From contig NC_056038.1 of assembly GCF_004379255.2 (NCBI RefSeq), positions 7,912,729 to 7,976,728 of the forward strand: a DNA stretch of 64,000 nt. Direction: 5' to 3'. Within the stretch, counting starts at the first letter, position 1; the number at the start of each line of letters is the position of its first letter. Positions 21,249-31,878 of the stretch are shown in pieces. Under the pieces are notes generated by a model, which saw only the letters and a program-made list of their open reading frames with translations, searched no databases and had not been told where the DNA came from. A program made the translations under genes and the position numbers. The DNA comes from Salvia splendens (lineage: Eukaryota; Streptophyta; Magnoliopsida; Lamiales; Lamiaceae).

Positions 21249-23248
21249 GAGTGTCCACTATAAGGCCGACGTCCCCAATAGCCCCGCCCCTTTTTTGTTC
21301 ATAACCCTAAATTTTTTGTTCGCGCAAAAAAAAAATTCGACACTATAGGCGGACACTTCCAATAGCCCCGAAATTTTATAACCAATTTTCATTTTAATTT
21401 TTTCCTTTAGTTTTAAATCATCGAAATTTAAATAATTATAAAACGAGGCAATTGAGATCGGATATTCGTTGTATTTGAAACGGTAAAATTATACAACGAA
21501 CATTTAAAACAAAATACAAATAAAAACGCCGCCACCGTCTAATCGGTGGCGGAGTCTGATTCCTCCTCTTCTTCTCCGTCTCCCTCGCTGCCGCCGGCCG
21601 CCCCTGCCCCAAGAGCCTCATCAGCCAAGCGTAGACGGCGCTGCATCCGACGTATGAGTATCAAGTATATATCCTTGATGAACGGGTCGGTTGCGGCCTC
21701 GTATTTGCTGCACACTTCAAGCAGTTGCTGCATCAACTGCACATCTAGGTTCTCCCTCAAGAGCTCGCTGGCAACAGCGACCCTGGGCGGCGGTATAGGG
21801 GCGGGCTGCGGGGTGCGCGATCCAGACGTGGCCGACGATCGGCGGGAGGAAATTCTAGCTTCTCCAGCGCGTCGGATAGAGACCTGTTGTCCCGGAGGGC
21901 GTGCGCGCCTAGAGTGTGTAGCGGAGGGCTCTTCCGCTTGCTCGTCGTTCAGGTCGAATGATTGCGAGCCGTTGCCGCTGCTGTAGTCCCCAGCAATGTT
22001 GTGTCTAGTACGCTTCGGCCCAGGAGCTCCAGCCTGCTCTTGCGCACAGATGGCCTTGAATTTCGGACAGTGCTCGAGAACTTGATACTCATCCCACATT
22101 GTGAACTTGGGCCAACCATCCTTGTTGTATTGGCCCATGGACAATGCCTTCACGTTGGCTTCGCTTCGGCCACTCTCAGCATTGAGCAGGTTGTTCTGGT
22201 ATATGCCCGCGAACCGCTTGGTGGCCGGCAGAATCCTAGACCACTTTTTGCGGAGCTGTTCTCCGTCACGCGGTCTGGCTCCTGGGGGTTTGAACTCGTT
22301 GTATGCCAACCGGACGCGCTTCCAAAAGCTACCCTTGATCTGATCGATGCCCACTATGGGGTTCGATATGACGGCATCCCACGCCCTCGCCACAGAAATG
22401 GACTCCGCTTTGGTGTAGTGGACACCCCGTTTGTAGCTGGCATCTGGCGCCGCTGCCTCGCTGCCCTCGCCGCCACCACTGCCGACGCGGCTGACCGAGC
22501 CGCCGCCGCCGCCGCCGCTGCCCAAGCCGCCTCCGCTGCCACCGCGACTGCCTTTTCCACCGCCGCCATGGTATCCAGTGCGTCTTGATCTGCTTCGGTG
22601 AAAGGAGATTGACTGGATTGGAAAGGGGTCTCCGGACGCGGCTGGTTAAGCGCGTCGAGGTTGGGTCTATAATCTCCAAACGCAGAGCGACTCAGATTCC
22701 GCTGAAAAGGTTGGGGCGTGGGAAAAGACCTCCACGGCTGAGATGGAGGAGGAGTTGGACTCGTTGCCCACGGCGGGGGAGATTGAATCCAACTTCATGG
22801 CTGGGACGGAGAGCCGCCATATCTTGACGGTTGAGAATGATAGCCGCCATATCCCGACGGCTGTGAAGGATAGCCACCATATCCCGACAGCTATGAAGGA
22901 TTGCCGCCATATCACGATTCGTGCGAGCCGGGTGATTCGTCGTCTCCACCGTGCATTTTTAGAGAGTGAAAATGTAGATAGTGAATGAATGAGGAGTGTA
23001 TGAAAAGGTTGTAAAATGAGTAGTGGAGGAGTGATATTTATAGGGTTAATTTTAGAAAATAATAAAAAATCTCAAGGGGGCGCCCGGCACGCCTATAGGC
23101 ACGGCGATGGCCGACCGGCGCGTCCTCGCACATTTCTCGCCGAATGCCCATCCGCCTCGTTTTTTTCGTCCGCCGCGGGGCGGACGTCCCACGCACTTTA
23201 GGCCACCCCGCCGGGGCTATAGCCGCGCTGGTATTATAGTGGACACTC
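21249..23248 (-). mobile_element. PIF/Harbinger element in aquaporin intron 2, ORF1 only (2.0 kb)
   Basis: Termini GAGTGTCCACTATAAGGC and (inward from the right) GAGTGTCCACTATAATAC are flanked by TAA at 21246-21248 and 23249-23251. It carries the Myb-like ORF1 gene but no transposase, so it depended on a transposase elsewhere. A minus-strand TATA box (CCTATAAAT, about 23036-23045) precedes the ORF1 start. The right TAA is shared with the next Harbinger element. Confidence 0.88.
21539..22956 (-). pseudogene. Harbinger ORF1 (Myb/SANT-like DNA-binding accessory protein), N-terminus degenerate
   Basis: The long frame 22525-21539 (about 328 codons) has a glycine-rich lead, a trihelix/Myb-like domain (TKAESISVARAWDAVISNPI, then GSFWKRVRLAYNEFKP), a mid-region typical of plant PIF ORF1 (KDGWPKFTMWDEYQVLEHCP) and an acidic C-terminus. 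ORF1 proteins help the transposase bind and reach the nucleus; genome annotations often mislabel them as GST T3-like or NAM-associated. Upstream, in another frame back to an ATG at 22956, a YGGY(P/H)SQPS repeat and FGDYRPNLDALNQPRPETPF are readable but contain stops (TAG, TGA) and a frame change, so the N-terminus is broken. Confidence 0.7.
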
Positions 23249-23251
23249 TAA

Positions 23252-24019
23252 GAGTGTCTACTATAAGGCGGACAACTCCAATAGCCCCGCCCCCTTTTTT
23301 GTCCACAGCCCCAGTTTTTTTGTCCGCGCCCAAAAAGAAGGTTTCCGCCACTATAGGCGGACAATTCCAATAGCCCCAATTTTTTTTCGTTTATTTTAAT
23401 TCAATTATAATTAAAATTATCGGACTATACGTAATTACAAAAAACGGCTATAAGTGAAGAAATTAAAATTAAACACTACATTTTCGTCGTATTAAAGTAC
23501 TGGAAAAATTATACAACAAAATATTAATCTATTGAACATCACGATGGTGTTCACACTGCGCCGTCACCTCCCCTACGTGCCCAAACTTCTTCAATCAAAT
23601 CGGCCTGGAGTGCGGTATGTGCTGTGCTCCTGCGCATATCAGTGAAACGTTGGATCAAATATTCATTGCTATGTGGTACGCCCATCTGGATCGGCCTCCG
23701 CGATCTCCGCCGCGGGCCGCATCCTTCGCGTCGGCGTCATTCTGCACCTCTTGAATCAGAGAATTCCACGCCTCGTTCCACAAATCGTCCATTTTAAATA
23801 CCAATTGAATCGACAAATTTTAGTGAGAGAAAGTATGAGTGAAGAATTGGAATGGTGTAAAAATAATGAGTGAAATGAGGTGTATTTATAGGTAAATTAA
23901 ATTGAATTTAAAAAATAAATAAAAAATAAAAATTCGTCTGCCCAAACCACCCCACTATAGACCGCCCCGCCTTCGCCCCCGTCGGGACGGCCGGCGCGCC
24001 TATACTATAGTGGACACTC
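23252..24019 (-). mobile_element. PIF/Harbinger deletion derivative back-to-back with the previous one (768 bp)
   Basis: Termini GAGTGTCTACTATAAGGCG and (inward from the right) GAGTGTCCACTATAGTAT are flanked by TAA at 23249-23251 (shared) and 24020-24022. Terminal and subterminal sequence matches the element at 21249, so it is the same family. Internally it keeps only the two ends of a transposase gene. Confidence 0.85.
23551..23792 (-). pseudogene. Harbinger transposase ends fused by internal deletion
   Basis: On the minus strand an ATG at 23792 begins MDDLWNEAWNSLIQEVQNDA, resembling a transposase N-terminus. In another frame the end reads HSNEYLIQRFTDMRRSTA, then HTALQADLIEEVWARR, to a TGA at 23551. 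This is the conserved transposase tail. The catalytic core between them is gone. Confidence 0.65.
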
Positions 24020-24556
24020 TAAGTGGATTGCAAAATTGAATAATCTTGAGAAAAAATTGAAATTTTATGATTTAATATTTCAATTTCAAAGTTATACAAG
24101 ACTTGGCGAGAATTTGACCAAAATTTATGATTTAAATGATTATTATCTTAAATTTATTAAAACTGAATTTAGGTGTTGGCGCCACTTCCGATTGGATTTG
24201 CGGTGTTCATGGTTCACCTGGCCACCATCCCCATCACCAGAACTGGCATCAACCCTGCCCGGAGTTTTGGTGCTGCCGTCATCTACAACCAAGAAAAAGT
24301 CTGGGATGACCAGGTAATTAATTCATTTCACATTTATTTAAAATGAGTGCATATATACTAGAGTAACTAATTTTACTAAGAGTATAGGTCAAGTACAAAC
24401 ATATGTAGTTTGCAATTTTGTATAATAATTTTTCTAAATACAGTGGATTTTCTGGTTGGACCATTCATCGGAGCCGCCATTGCTGCGTTCTACCACCAAT
24501 TCATATTGAGGGCAGGAGCCATTAAAGCTCTGGGATCTTTCAGAAGCAATGCCTGA

Positions 24557-25118
24557 GAAATATATTGATTGGAGTATAATTATCTGTGGAGAAAATTACA
24601 GTCACATTGTAAATATCCATTTCTGCTGTCCTTTTTTAATACACATTTGATCCATTGTAATTTCTTTGGCTTCCTTGTATCAAAGATTTGTTGTTGTATT
24701 TTCTCCTTTTGATCACTAATAAATATCTCTGTTATCTTTAAACAAGAAATTCCTTTTAAAGTTATTGTCTAATTGTCTTGCCATCTTTCAATCTTCAGTT
24801 TCCCATTTCCTTTGGTGTAAATCTTTAATTTCCAAGAAATGCAAATAATGATAAACCAATTCGCGCGGTTGACATACATATATGCTTAATTTGATAATTT
24901 GGAAAGATTATAATCATCATTAATTAAATACGGAGCTTTATAAGATGCTCACCAATTACCCAAGTTACTATATCCAATAATTACACATTTAAATATATAT
25001 AAATGACCACATTGATATTTCTAGATAAAGAGTGACACATTTTTCGTACAATGTAAGGCGCTGTAACCAAATTAAAGTAAGATCTACTGTGAAGATATGT
25101 TTTGTGTCATTGTATGAT
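24557..25118. other. Former 3' UTR of the aquaporin and spacer
   Basis: Downstream of the PIP2 stop there is a U-rich stretch with AATAAA-type signals near 24719, then AT-rich spacer up to the next Harbinger element. No gene is seen. Confidence 0.4.
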
Positions 25119-26189
25119 TAAGAGTATCCATTCTCGGCGCTGGCCGGTCCGCTCGCCGAACCATTGCAGCAGGCGAGCGCCAAATTGGCGAGAAAAACGG
25201 CGAGCACACGCCGATTCTCGCGCGCTGGCCGATGCGCTCGCCTATCGGCTGGCCGCCATTGCAGGCTCCCGATCGGCGAGCGATCGCCCAGCCAATTTTT
25301 TATTTTTTTATTTAATTTCGAAACACTATATATACGCGATTTGCACGTCATTTTCATTCGCACCACTTGTTTTAACGAGTTTTCTCTCTATCTTAATTTC
25401 TGTACAAGAGCAACAACGCGAAATGGGGCACAACAACGAGTCTACTCCAGTGACGAGCGGATCTCAAACTCCCACGGTACCCGTGGGAAGTGGATGGGAT
25501 CCGATGGCCGGGTACTACAACACTACAACATGTACCCTTGGCAGCAGATGATGCTCGGGATGGCATCCGAGGGTAGTATGCCGGGATGGCAGGGGATGCA
25601 GGGCGGACCGGCGATGCCGGGCGGGCAGGGGGTACCCGGGATGCAGATGATGCCGGGGTGGCAGCCGGGGACGCTAGGGGGGGGGACAATGTCTATCGCC
25701 CCAGTTTTGATTTTTTTGACTGCTTCTTCGCACACATCGACCTCATCGGAGACGCAGTTCACTGGGTGTGATACTTTCTCCTTAGAGGAGTTGGGGATAG
25801 ATCTCGGGGATGCGGACACTCCCGTTCAAATTGGGGGAGTAGGGCGGGGTGGTCGGCGAGTCGTCGCAGCCGGCTGATGACGAGAGCCCGACACGAAGGA
25901 AGTGGACGAATACGGAGAATGTCGCGCTGTCCAAGGCGTGGGTGAGTGTTTGTGATGATCCCCTCGCCTCGAACAATCAGAGGATCGTCAACTTGTAGGC
26001 TAAAGTAGCAGCAACCTACAAGACATTTTACCCGGAGGGGAGGCCACGCAGCGGGGAGGAGTGCCGGAAGGGGTGGGACCGAATCGGGGCTGCGGTCAGG
26101 GACGAAGCCACACTGGGGCCTGGAGGGCCACTGAGCCCCCCAGCTATCGTAACCATTATTAGATATTATGCTTTAACAATACACTAAAA

Positions 26190-26262
26190 AGTGTTCCAGC
26201 TCAGTTGGTTAATATACTCCCCTTTCATCTGTGAGGAACTGTGTTCGACTCCCATGAAACAC
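26190..26262 (+). repeat. tRNA-related (SINE-like) head
   Basis: CCAGCTCAGTTGGTTAATA is an A-box-like motif and TGTTCGACTCC, about 45 bp downstream, a B-box-like motif: a pol III internal promoter as found in tRNA-derived SINEs. The sequence does not fold as a good tRNA by eye, and no poly-A tail or target duplication was identified. Confidence 0.5.
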
Positions 26263-26583
26263 AGTTGATGTTTTCTTTTTGCAAAACACTAGATATACTT
26301 TCTTCATTTCGTTTTTTTTTTATGGACACCACTTAAGCTAATTCTAATGACTTTTTCACTTTATATTCTATTTTATTTCAAAATTTTCCATTTATATATT
26401 CTGTTCATTTTATAAATTTTCATGTTGGCCACTTTGAAAAATCTTTTTACTTATAATTTTTATCATTCATAAGATTCTTACTTTTTACACATCCACATCT
26501 ACTAATTTATTTAATTTTAATGTTTATTATTTGTGTCACTTTGCAACATTTGATTATTTTAAACACTAATTGCATAGTTGATA

Positions 26584-26835
26584 CTACCTCCGTCCCAGAT
26601 AATTCGTCCCAGTATTCCATTTTAGTCCGTCCCACATAATTTGTCCCACTTCACTTTTACCATTTTTGGTAGTGGGCCCCATATTCCACTAACTCATTTC
26701 TACTCACATTTTATTATAAAACTAATATATAAAAGTAGGGCCCACATTCCACTAACTTTTTCAACCCACTTTCCATTACATTTCTTAAAACCCGTGCCGG
26801 GTCAAAGTGACCCGAATTATCTGGGACGGAGGGAG
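26584..26835. mobile_element. Stowaway MITE (252 bp)
   Basis: Long terminal inverted repeats: CTACCTCCGTCCCAGATAAT on the left and ATTATCTGGGACGGAGGGAG on the right, flanked by TA. The ends and target match Tc1/mariner Stowaway MITEs. It is nested inside the hAT-like element. Confidence 0.88.
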
Positions 26836-28129
26836 TATATTAAATATTTTTAGACTTCAATATACTCTTTAAATATGAAAATATTTTACTCCATATAATA
26901 TTAATAAATTTCAGTCTAAGAATATACTCCATAATCTTTATTCATTTCTCTATAATCATCATTCAATTTCATCTCAAACTTCTCTTATTAAAGATTCATA
27001 GAAAATGAATCAAAGTTCTCTAATTAAAGATTCATAGAAAATTAACAAGTAAATATCGTAAGATTTAATCATTAAATAAATGAAAAAAATTATATTTTTT
27101 TCTTATGATATTTAGTCATCAATAAAAGTATTTGGACCCCCCAATAAAAAATTTCTGGCTTCGTCACTGGGCCTGCGGTCTCTCGATTTTCGGGCTTGTA
27201 CACCAAAGCCCTCCGCATGCAGACCAGTGGCCAAACTGACGAGTACTGCAGGAGGATAGCGGAGAAAGCCTTCCCCGTGCCCGTGCTTTATAAGGACTTC
27301 ACCTACTGGAACTGCTATGAGGTGTTGATGGACTCCGAGAAGTTTCGGGCAGGTGTCGATGCTGGCTGGCCGAAGAAGCAGCGACTGAACTATACCGGTG
27401 ATTACAGCGGCGGCAACAGCGGCGGTTCCCACGACCTCCCCGAGGATGTTCAGGAGTTCCCGTCCCCTCCCGCGTTTACTCACCGCACTCGCCCTGTTGG
27501 TCAAAGGCGGGCGCAACGGGCTCGCCAGGGGTCCCAGGAGGTCCAGTCGGCATCCCCCCTGTTGGTAGGTCGACATCCGAGCTCGCCTTCTTCGTGCGTC
27601 AACAAACGCGGGCTCAGATGTACAAGATCTTAGCTGACTCGAAGACGGCAACTGACCCCGAGGAGAAGAGTTTTCTTCACTCAATGCTCGTGAGTATGCG
27701 GGCCGATTTGAATGCCGCCGCGGCACAGTTGGGGGGCTCAGACGCGGGCTCAGATGCCTCAGATTTGGGGGGTCCCGGATAGCGGTGACGACGGCGGCGG
27801 AGACGGCAACGACGGCGAGGTGTGAGGCGGAGGCGGGGGGGCTCGTGTGTGGAGGAGGAGTTTTTTTTAAAATTAATGTATTTTTTTAATTAATGTACTT
27901 TTTAAATTTTAATATTATTATTGATTTTTTCCGTATCCGTGTCGTAAATTTAATTCCGTATTTTGTGTTATTGTTAATTATTTATTTTTTTATAATTTTG
28001 GTTATTGTGGCTAGGCTATGACTAACCTATTGCTTGTCCAGTTGTTTATCTTGATGATGTGGCAGAAGGAGTTTTTACCTAGGCTATGACTGACCTACGA
28101 CGAGTCTATTTCTATTGGAGATGCTCTAA

Positions 28130-28769
28130 TAACCACAAATGAATTAATTTTTAAATCCACTATTAGTTCTTTTTTCTTTTTTGGTCGATCGAACTAGCTA
28201 GAGAAGTGACAGATTGCAATTTTGAACCATCAAAATAAACAAAAAGAAATTTTGTTGTCTGCCCCGAATTTAAAAAACCAAAGTTCAGTCCCCAATAAAT
28301 ACTCCACATAATAGAAATGGATTGTGGAAGAAACTTCAAGAACCGTCATTACTCATCATATTATATAGTGTAAAACAAGGGACTTAATTATATAATATCT
28401 TTATCTAGAAACGATGTTTTGATGATTTTTATTGCTTATTTGTTACTGTATTTAACAAATTTATTTCAATGTATAACTTTAACAAGAAATGATTCCAGTA
28501 TATCTTGTTGCATATGCAGGATTTCGAGGTTGTTGATATGATGTGATATAGTCTAATTACCATCATAAAACACACGTCACTACAGAAATTTTGTGGTGGA
28601 GAATGAAGATAACTTTGATTTAAGTAAGAAATGTGGACATTAATTAAAGTGTGTGATGATATGGTTGGTCCTAATTTACCAGTTAGATAAATAATTCATG
28701 TCATTTTTATTTACGAGTATTTTCATATTAAACCATGGAAAATGATTTAAAAAAATGCGATTACCTCTA
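28130..28769. other. Intergenic, no gene seen
   Basis: AT-rich sequence without a supportable reading frame or repeat ends. Confidence 0.4.
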
Positions 28770-28777
28770 TGTCCGAG

Positions 28778-28952
28778 CAGGGCGGAGCCAGGAGGGGCAA
28801 AAATATATTTATAATCAAATTTTGTTATAATGAGAAGGGGCATTTAAAAGAGAATTTAAAATAAATTTTTAAATCTGAAAAAAAATATCATGGGTATAAA
28901 TTTTTGAGTAGGGGCAAATGCCCCATCAATCCTCCAAGTAGATCTGCCCATG
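28778..28952. mobile_element. Small hAT-like MITE
   Basis: The left end CAGGGCGGAGCC is partly inverted relative to the right end GATCTGCCCATG. The flanks TGTCCGAG (28770-28777) and TGTCTGAG (28953-28960) form an 8-bp duplication with one mismatch. The length (175 bp) and CAGGG start fit an hAT MITE. Confidence 0.6.
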
Positions 28953-28960
28953 TGTCTGAG

Positions 28961-29974
28961 GCTTATTGGTACCAATAAATTTCACTATGATACTATGCAA
29001 ACCCAATTATAGAGAGTCATTTTTTATAGTTCACTTATACTATCACAAAAGACTAGAACAATGGTAATGACTAATGAAGCTAGAACTTCATATGCATTGG
29101 TACAAGAGTTTGATGATAAACTTTCACTAGAATTATGAGGAACAAATTGTTTTTGGAAGGGTTTGGTTTTTCAGAGACTTAATTGCTTTTCACATTAAAT
29201 GTAATACGTAGACGGCCTCAAAGAAAACTTCTTCATCAAAACTTATTTTGAAGTAAAAAATTGAGTAATTTAATTTTGGTTGGTAGTATGTTAATATTTA
29301 ATCATATTTAATCCAAATTTTAACCCACATCACAAATATTAACTCATGAGACGATCTCAAACACATGATTCTTATCATTAATATTTCATTTTATTAGAAC
29401 AGTTTTTTTCAAATTGTGTGCTAAAGAAAGGCCCGGAAAACAGTCCAAGTTTGTCTCCAGTGTAGTTCTGGGCCTTCATCAATAACAAGAATACCTGCTA
29501 ATTGAATTATTTGAATCTATTAAGTTTTCTTAAAAAATAGCCCTGGGCCTAGAAAAATCATATTTAAATTATTTCTTCCCACTTTTAATAATTAGGAGCA
29601 AATTTCTTCCCAGCTTTTTAAAAACATGTACTCCTCAAATACAATGTTAAATAATCATCTACACACACTATATTGAAACCATATGAAATAATCAAAAGAT
29701 GAAAGCTGGATGCATATGACATGCAAAACATAACTGCATCACTGATCTCAAAGATTATGCAATCAAGACTATTGATTTTTAGTACTCTATTAGTTACAAT
29801 TGTCGTAAAGAAGCATTTGGGAAGCCTATTCATAGAAGCATCAATGTATATATAAAAAAAACATTCATATAAACATAATTTTTAATTTCTACCGGGGAAA
29901 AAGTAACGTATGAGATCTATGAATCTAGATTGTGATACAAATGGTATAACCATCATAACCTATAAACATATATT
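28961..29974. other. Intergenic, no gene seen
   Basis: AT-rich spacer. No frame, repeat ends or RNA gene that I can support. Confidence 0.4.
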
Positions 29975-30420
29975 CATAAAAGCAATGTTTTAAAAACCGG
30001 ACCGGCAAGCGAACCGGCGACGTTACTGGTTCACGGTCCAACCGGTCCAACCGGTCGAACCATTGGTCTAACCGTTTTACTGTTGCAAATGTATATAAAA
30101 ATATATTAATTTTAGTAAATGATTTACAATTAATAATATATCACAAAACATTAAACCTTATAGATAATTAGTGATGTATAAATATAAATAATATTAAAAT
30201 TTAGTAAATATATTCAGATATATATATATATTTAATATTAGTTAGTCTAGATAAAAAATTTAATATTTCATGTATTAAAATAGATAATGTTTATATTAAT
30301 TTAAGAAAATTTATTTCGTAAAATAATATATAATTAAATACGAATTAAGTACTTATTAATTAGTTTAGATAAGATTATTCATTAATGTCAATAGCTAGGG
30401 TATATAAATTAAGTATGTAA

Positions 30421-31878
30421 GGCCATCCACAACGCTGTTCCTATACCGTTCCTAAACCGTTCCTTAAACTACTATTTGCGGGCCCCACTGTACTTTTTTA
30501 CTCCATTCCTTAACTAAGGAACGGAACCTGCAACCCTCCGTTCCTTAACCGTTCCTTAAATTACTATTCATTCAATTTCATTTTTTATTTTTATTTCCAA
30601 CTCAATTCAATTAAAACAAACACACTTTAATAAAATTAAAATAACATTACAACTTAAAATTCAAAAAAATAGAAAAAGACATAATTAAAATCCTAAAAAA
30701 ATAAAAATTGACATAATTTAAAATACAATTTTATAGAGACAACCAAGAATAAGTTTGTCCCACATCGAAAGTGGAACATAAAACATTCAAGGATGTCTCT
30801 ATAAAATAGAGACAACCAAGAATGAGTTTGTCCCACATCGAAAGTGGAACATAAAACATTCAAGGTTGTCTCTATAAAATAGAGATAACCAAGAATGAGT
30901 TTGTCCCACATCGAAAGTGGAACATGAAACATTCAAGGATGTCTCTATAAAAGAGAGACAACCAAGAATGAGTTTTTCCCACATCGAAAGTGGAACATAA
31001 AACATTCAAGGATGTCTCTATAAAATAGAGATAATCAAGAATGAGTTTGTCCCACATCGAAAGTGGAACATAAAATATTCAAGGATGTCTCTATAAAATA
31101 GAGACAACCAAGATGAGTTTGTCCCACATTGAAAGTGAAACAAAAAACATTCAAGGATGTCTCTATAAAATAGAGATAACCAAGAATGAGTTTGTCCCAC
31201 ATCGAAAGTGGAACATGAAACATTCAAGGATGTCTCTATAAAAGAGAGACAACCAAGAATAAGTTTTTCCCACATCGAAAGTGGAACATAAAACATTCAT
31301 GGATGTCTCTATAAAATAGAGATAATCAAGAATGAGTTTGTCCCACATCGAAAGTGGAACATAAAATATTCAAGGATGTCTCTATAAAATAGAGACAACC
31401 AAGATGAGTTTGTCCCACATCGAAAGTGGAACAAAAAACATTCAAGGATGTCTCTATAAAAGAGAGACAACCAAGAATGAGTTTCATAAATTCGCAAGCC
31501 CATCAAATATATATGGGCTAATACGAATTTCTAGTATTCATTTATTTGTAAAAATTGTTTTTAAATATAAAAAACAATTTTTATAAATAAAAATATTTTT
31601 TTTATTAAATTCGATTTTTAAAAAAAAAAATCGAATTATTGCGTCACCGTGACGACGCTCACTCGCGGGGCAGCGAGTGGGCGTCACGCGTCGAATGGGA
31701 GGCCGCCACGTCGCCTCGGCGTGTGGCGGAACGTGTCGTGCCGCGTCTCGCGGGAACGGCACCCGGCACGGCACCGGCACGGAATGGCGACGACACGGGC
31801 GGCTGCAACGCGTGCCGCCGCGGTTCCGTTCCTCCGGAACGAAATAAGGCACCGCAACGGCACGCGTTGCGGATGCTC
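30421..31878. mobile_element. PIF/Harbinger derivative containing a tandem array (1.46 kb)
   Basis: Termini GGCCATCCACAACGCTGTTC and (inward from the right) GAGCATCCGCAACGCG are flanked by TAA at 30418-30420 and 31879-31881. The right part (31609-31878) matches the upstream region of the transposase element at 10153-18296; the left part carries the complement of the TTTTAGGATTTTAATTATG motif seen in the element at 18679. The transposase region is missing, and a 73-bp tandem array sits in the middle. Confidence 0.72.
30727..31487. repeat. 73-bp tandem array with four-unit higher-order repeat
   Basis: About ten units; the phrase CTCTATAAA starts at 30797, 30870, 30943, 31016, 31089, 31161, 31234, 31307, 31380 and 31452, so the period is 72-73 bp. 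Each unit has the inverted pair TGTCTCTAT and ATAGAGACA around a TATA-like core, followed by GTCCCACATCGAAAGTGG. Sequence variants recur every four units (30870-31160 and 31161-31451), so a 291-bp block was itself duplicated. Short minus-strand frames through the array are by-products of the period. Confidence 0.92.

Larger units (their letters stand above)
20522..24556 (+). pseudogene. PIP2-type plasma-membrane aquaporin, disrupted
   Basis: Four exons are recognisable: 20522-20817, 20898-21193, 24173-24313 and 24444-24556, all with GT-AG introns and matching the PIP2 protein from [12 protein letters not shown] to ALGSFRSNA. Both NPA-containing half-helices survive (HINPAV in exon 2, INPARS in exon 3). 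PIP2 proteins are six-helix tetrameric water channels of the plasma membrane. Two lesions break the frame: in exon 1 after TM1 ([10 protein letters not shown]), a deletion removes the GYK-type residues of loop A and shifts the frame just before the codons for [13 protein letters not shown]; in exon 4 one base is missing between WIFW and the codons for GPFIGAAI. Intron 2 is swollen to 2,979 bp by two Harbinger elements. A stretch otherwise this well preserved suggests recent loss, or a sequencing error at one of the two sites. Confidence 0.85.
26098..27172. mobile_element. hAT-like non-autonomous insertion in the Harbinger ORF1 (about 1.08 kb)
   Basis: The 8-bp target-site duplication CTGCGGTC lies at 26090-26097 and 27173-27180 and restores the ORF1 reading across the gap. 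The ends are inverted: AGGGACGAAGCCA on the left and TGGCTTCGTCACT on the right. An 8-bp duplication and such ends point to hAT. It has no transposase and itself contains a tRNA-like region and a Stowaway MITE. Confidence 0.75.
25423..27782 (+). pseudogene. Harbinger ORF1 (Myb/SANT-like), interrupted
   Basis: The N-terminus MGHNNESTPVTSGSQTP starts at 25423. After a frame change comes a methionine/glycine/proline-rich stretch (MPGWQGMQGGPAMPG type) and then, near 25890-26090, the Myb-like domain RRKWTNTENVALSKAW, with an in-frame stop (VNL, stop, AKV) before YKTFYPEGRPRSGEECRKGW. The gene is cut at 26097 by an hAT-like insertion and resumes at 27181 with FSGLYTKALRMQTSG, then FTYWNCYEVLMDSEKF and the C-terminal region to TAG at 27782. 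Frameshifts, a stop and the insertion make it dead. Confidence 0.7.
25122..28126 (+). mobile_element. PIF/Harbinger element with ORF1, split by an hAT-like insertion (3.0 kb)
   Basis: Termini GAGTATCCATTCTCGGCG and (inward from the right) GAGCATCTCCAATAG are flanked by TAA at 25119-25121 and 28127-28129. It has a GC-rich left end, a TATA box (CTATATATACG, about 25328), ORF1 starting at 25423, and an AT-rich right tail with a repeated TAGGCTATGACT motif (about 28012 and 28081). No transposase is present. Confidence 0.8.

Noticed and set aside
21962..22588. A 208-codon plus-strand frame
   Set aside because: It is the antisense shadow of the Harbinger ORF1, which has the recognisable domain.
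26190..26262. A tRNA gene
   Set aside because: A- and B-box-like motifs exist, but acceptor and anticodon arms do not pair; a SINE-like origin fits better. The same applies to 32098-32178 and 46640-46762.
30727..31487. Regularly spaced repeats reminiscent of a CRISPR array
   Set aside because: The whole 73-bp unit is repeated with no unique spacers, and the context is a plant transposon.
30693..31506. Multiple minus-strand frames of type MFHVPLSMWDKLILG
   Set aside because: Periodic frames through the 73-bp array (72-73 bp units), repeating the same peptide; no independent coding evidence.
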